From: Lachnospiraceae bacterium
GTDB lineage: Bacteria > Bacillota > Clostridia > Lachnospirales > Lachnospiraceae
Assembly (NCBI GenBank): GCA_009780115.1
Contig: WRAQ01000001.1
Coordinates: 184,121-248,120 of the forward strand
DNA: 64,000 bases
Reading direction: 5' to 3'
Made by a program: the position numbers and the translations under genes. Shown in pieces: positions 61,809 to 64,000 of the stretch (position 1 is the stretch's first letter; each line of letters opens with the position of its first letter). The notes beneath the pieces were generated by a model. That model did no database searches. It was not told the DNA's origin and saw nothing but the letters and a program-made list of their open reading frames with translations.

Positions 61809-63785
61809 TTAGTTTTTGCTTAGATTTAAATTTGGGGTAATATACTGCTCCCAAATATCTATACTACTGTGCATAAAACTATGATTGTGTTTTGGGCCAA
61901 ATAATTTATCTCTAGGCACTTTTATATTTTTAACACCATTATTATAAAATTTTCTGCCTGCAAGACCATGACCAATCCCTCCTCCTACTTTCTGTACTGC
62001 ATCGCCTTTATTATATATACTTAAAAACTCCTCAATATTAGTTTTTGATTTTCTGTTTAAGTGATATTCTCTCACAGGAGTTCCGATAGTAATAAGAGTT
62101 TCTACCTTTATATTTTCTTCAGCAAGCATATTTGCAACTAATATGGCAACATTTCCGCCGTGACTATGGCCAATTAAACGAATTGGTTCATCAGGATTGT
62201 ATTTAACATATTCCTTTATAGAAACAACTAAATCCTTCGCGGCATTTTTACGCGCTCTCATATTGTTTTTTCCTGTCCAAGGTTCTGCAAAAATTTCTTC
62301 ATTATAAAGTCCTATCAAATAATCTCTGAATTCATTCGTCCATGTATCTGGTTCTGAAAAAGTCCCATGTATCAACCAAGCCGCCAACCCATCAGGGTCT
62401 ATATAATTAATGGGGTTGTTTCGACAATACAAGTAATCGTTAAAACCATCGGCGCGAGCTGGGTCGCGGCTGGTCATGCGGTGGTTGATAGGGTCAAAAT
62501 TACGTGCGCGCATGAAATATTTGTTAATTATTTCATCGTAACGGTGATTCGTAAATAAAAGGCTAAACCCCACGCCCGCCGAATTGATGTCGTTTCTTAC
62601 CGGAAGCTTTAAGTTACCCCAGGCATCACGTTCAGCATGTCGAATTATGTTGCCTTTGCTGTTTGTGATAAGTAACGGGCTTCCTAAGAGGTCGGGTTGA
62701 AGATAAAGCGTACCGATTGTATTAGCCGCTATATCCGTCCGAACCCTGTTAACCGGATTTGCATCAGGCGTTATTGCTTGCTGTAGGCGTTGCTCATTTA
62801 ATCCATAAGTAAAACTGGCAGTACCAAAACCATCCTCAATCGCCATAAGTTCCGTATCAAAAGGGCTTAAGTAATTTATAACATAATCCGTCTCTTTTGT
62901 CGAGAAGGGGATTCGGATTGAACTGCTTGATGGGGTTAAGCGTTCAAGTTCCGCGGCGGACATGTAACCGCCGAGGGCAGGTAAAAGGTTTTGCGTGTTT
63001 CTTATGTTTTTACCACGAGCGTTGTAAATATATTCGGTGCTTTCGCCGGTGGTTAGGTCTTTACCTTTTACCATGCGGTTGGTTACGTCATATTTGTATT
63101 CCATTACCGGGGTGCTATTACGAATTTCTCTAATTAGGTTGCCGCGTTTGTCGTAGTCGTATGAAAAACTCAAGCCGTTTTCGGTTTTGCTGATTAGTTG
63201 GTCGGCATCGTTATATTGATAAGTGGCTCTAAGGCTTCCGTTTATTCTTTTTGTAGTCATATTTCCGCGTGGGGAATAGCTATAAGATTCCGTTCTGCCC
63301 TGATTCGTATAAGAAGTTAAACGCCCTGCCCTATCATAACTGTAAGAAACATTGCGGTTGAAATTCGGGCTGCCGCCGGTACGGATTGAGTTTGTGATGT
63401 AGCCGAGAGAATTATAGGTATGGGTTTCTTCCATTACGGTGCCGCCGCCGGTTTGGTATGATACTTTGGTGGGGCGGGATAAAACGTCATATATAAAAGA
63501 AGTGGTGTTTCCATTGGGCTGGCTAATCATTAATGGATTACCAATTAAGTCATAATAATAGGTGGTCAGGCCACCTTCGGCATCGGTTACATTGATTAAG
63601 CGGTTGCTGTTATCATAGTCGTACAAAACATTTTTTCCACTAGGGTAATTAATCGCCGTCAGGTTGCTGACTGGGTCAAAAATGTATTCGGTAACACGTT
63701 GATTGTGGTCAGTGACTTTTTTTAGGCGGCCAAGAGCATCGTATTCTAGGCCGGTATTGCCAACCCAGTCTTGAAAACCAATCAT
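61809..63785 (-). CDS. RHS repeat protein (C-terminal half) with lipase toxin tip
   Basis: 658 aa, short for RHS: YD repeats (LEYDALGRLKKVTDHNQR, YDRAGRLTSYT) fill about 1-330, the core ends at NPINYIDPDGL (about 467), and the last about 190 residues are an alpha/beta hydrolase with IHGTF, nucleophile GHSHGG, a later Asp (NKGDAV) and His (HNHSFMHS). The N-terminal half, with any export domain, is absent: upstream sequence turns into an inverted RHS copy at 63786. It may be non-secretable here. This is the only full tip of the array. Confidence 0.8.
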   Translation of the reverse strand: MIGFQDWVGNTGLEYDALGRLKKVTDHNQRVTEYIFDPVSNLTAINYPSGKNVLYDYDNSNRLINVTDAEGGLTTYYYDLIGNPLMISQPNGNTTSFIYDVLSRPTKVSYQTGGGTVMEETHTYNSLGYITNSIRTGGSPNFNRNVSYSYDRAGRLTSYTNQGRTESYSYSPRGNMTTKRINGSLRATYQYNDADQLISKTENGLSFSYDYDKRGNLIREIRNSTPVMEYKYDVTNRMVKGKDLTTGESTEYIYNARGKNIRNTQNLLPALGGYMSAAELERLTPSSSSIRIPFSTKETDYVINYLSPFDTELMAIEDGFGTASFTYGLNEQRLQQAITPDANPVNRVRTDIAANTIGTLYLQPDLLGSPLLITNSKGNIIRHAERDAWGNLKLPVRNDINSAGVGFSLLFTNHRYDEIINKYFMRARNFDPINHRMTSRDPARADGFNDYLYCRNNPINYIDPDGLAAWLIHGTFSEPDTWTNEFRDYLIGLYNEEIFAEPWTGKNNMRARKNAAKDLVVSIKEYVKYNPDEPIRLIGHSHGGNVAILVANMLAEENIKVETLITIGTPVREYHLNRKSKTNIEEFLSIYNKGDAVQKVGGGIGHGLAGRKFYNNGVKNIKVPRDKLFGPKHNHSFMHSSIDIWEQYITPNLNLSKN

Positions 63786-64000
63786 GTCACCGATGCCGAA
63801 GGCGGCCTGACCACCTATTATTATGACTTAATCGGTAATCCATTAATGATTAGCCAGCCCAATGGAAACACCACTTCTTTTGTTTATGATGCCCTGGCCC
63901 GCCCTACCAAAGTATCATATCAAACCGGCGGCACCGTGATGGAAGAAACCCATACCTACAACGCTTTAGGCTACATCACAAACTCAATCCGTACCGGCGG
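63786..64000 (+). pseudogene. Inverted RHS repeat segment (partial, runs off window)
   Basis: On the plus strand one frame reads VTDAEGGLTTYYYDLIGNP, then SQPNGNTTSFVYD, ARPTKVSYQTGG and YITNSIRTGG, matching residues about 62-135 of the minus-strand RHS protein (63383-63596) at about 93% nucleotide identity. It is thus an inverted copy separated by about 190 bp. It continues beyond the window and has no start here. Confidence 0.8.

Overview
The window reads as chromosomal DNA of a low-to-moderate GC, endospore-lineage Firmicute, probably Clostridia. The reasons are a Spo0A-type DNA-binding domain, an EpsG-type polymerase, strong GGAGG ribosome binding sites, several well-supported TTG/GTG starts and sigma-A promoters. 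No genus can be named from sequence alone. No tRNA, rRNA, CRISPR array or insertion sequence was seen.

Positions 1 to about 54,490 form one very large surface-glycan locus, almost all on the minus strand and therefore transcribed from right to left. It is headed by a solo Spo0A C-terminal DNA-binding protein (54097-54483). Next come a GT52-like transferase, a PglK-like ABC flippase, glycosyltransferases, a WcaJ-type phosphoglycosyltransferase, a Wzz-like co-polymerase without a kinase domain and an EpsG-type polymerase (44677-54088). A pseudaminic acid module follows (pseB, pseC, pseF, pseI and pseG, 33998-41229), with its own strong promoter and an embedded LytTR regulator. Then come a second polymerase/ligase (30439-33033), a bacillosamine-type module (PglF, PglE, PglC, PglD and PglA-like, plus a UDP-HexNAc dehydrogenase; 23579-30449), and a long run of glycosyltransferases, asparagine-synthase-like amidotransferases, polytopic membrane proteins and decorating enzymes (1-23449). 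Only two genes in this block lie on the plus strand: an ATP-grasp gene and a formyltransferase-like gene, each with its own promoter. The enzymes together predict a glycan or glycoprotein containing pseudaminic acid, di-N-acetylbacillosamine-type sugar, HexNAc uronate and fucose, with formyl and amide decorations.

Several intergenic gaps in the glycan locus contain long imperfect hairpins of at least two families. Most of them overlap the stop codon of the upstream gene, and their arms change in compensating ways. Three promoters have the -10 box exactly 6 nt before an ATG that lacks a ribosome binding site, which predicts leaderless mRNAs.

Positions 54,484 to 55,771 are mostly non-coding, with a 5'-truncated metallo-beta-lactamase-fold pseudogene and a tiny frameshifted membrane ORF on the plus strand. 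From 55,772 to 64,000 there is an RHS (YD-repeat) polymorphic-toxin array on the minus strand. It holds one intact RHS C-terminal half with a lipase tip, followed by orphan toxin tips (His-Me-finger-like, M91 metalloprotease, ADP-ribosyltransferase-like and an unidentified one), each beside a putative immunity gene. Most orphan toxins are broken by frameshifts while the immunity genes are open. At the right edge the RHS sequence reappears inverted on the plus strand.
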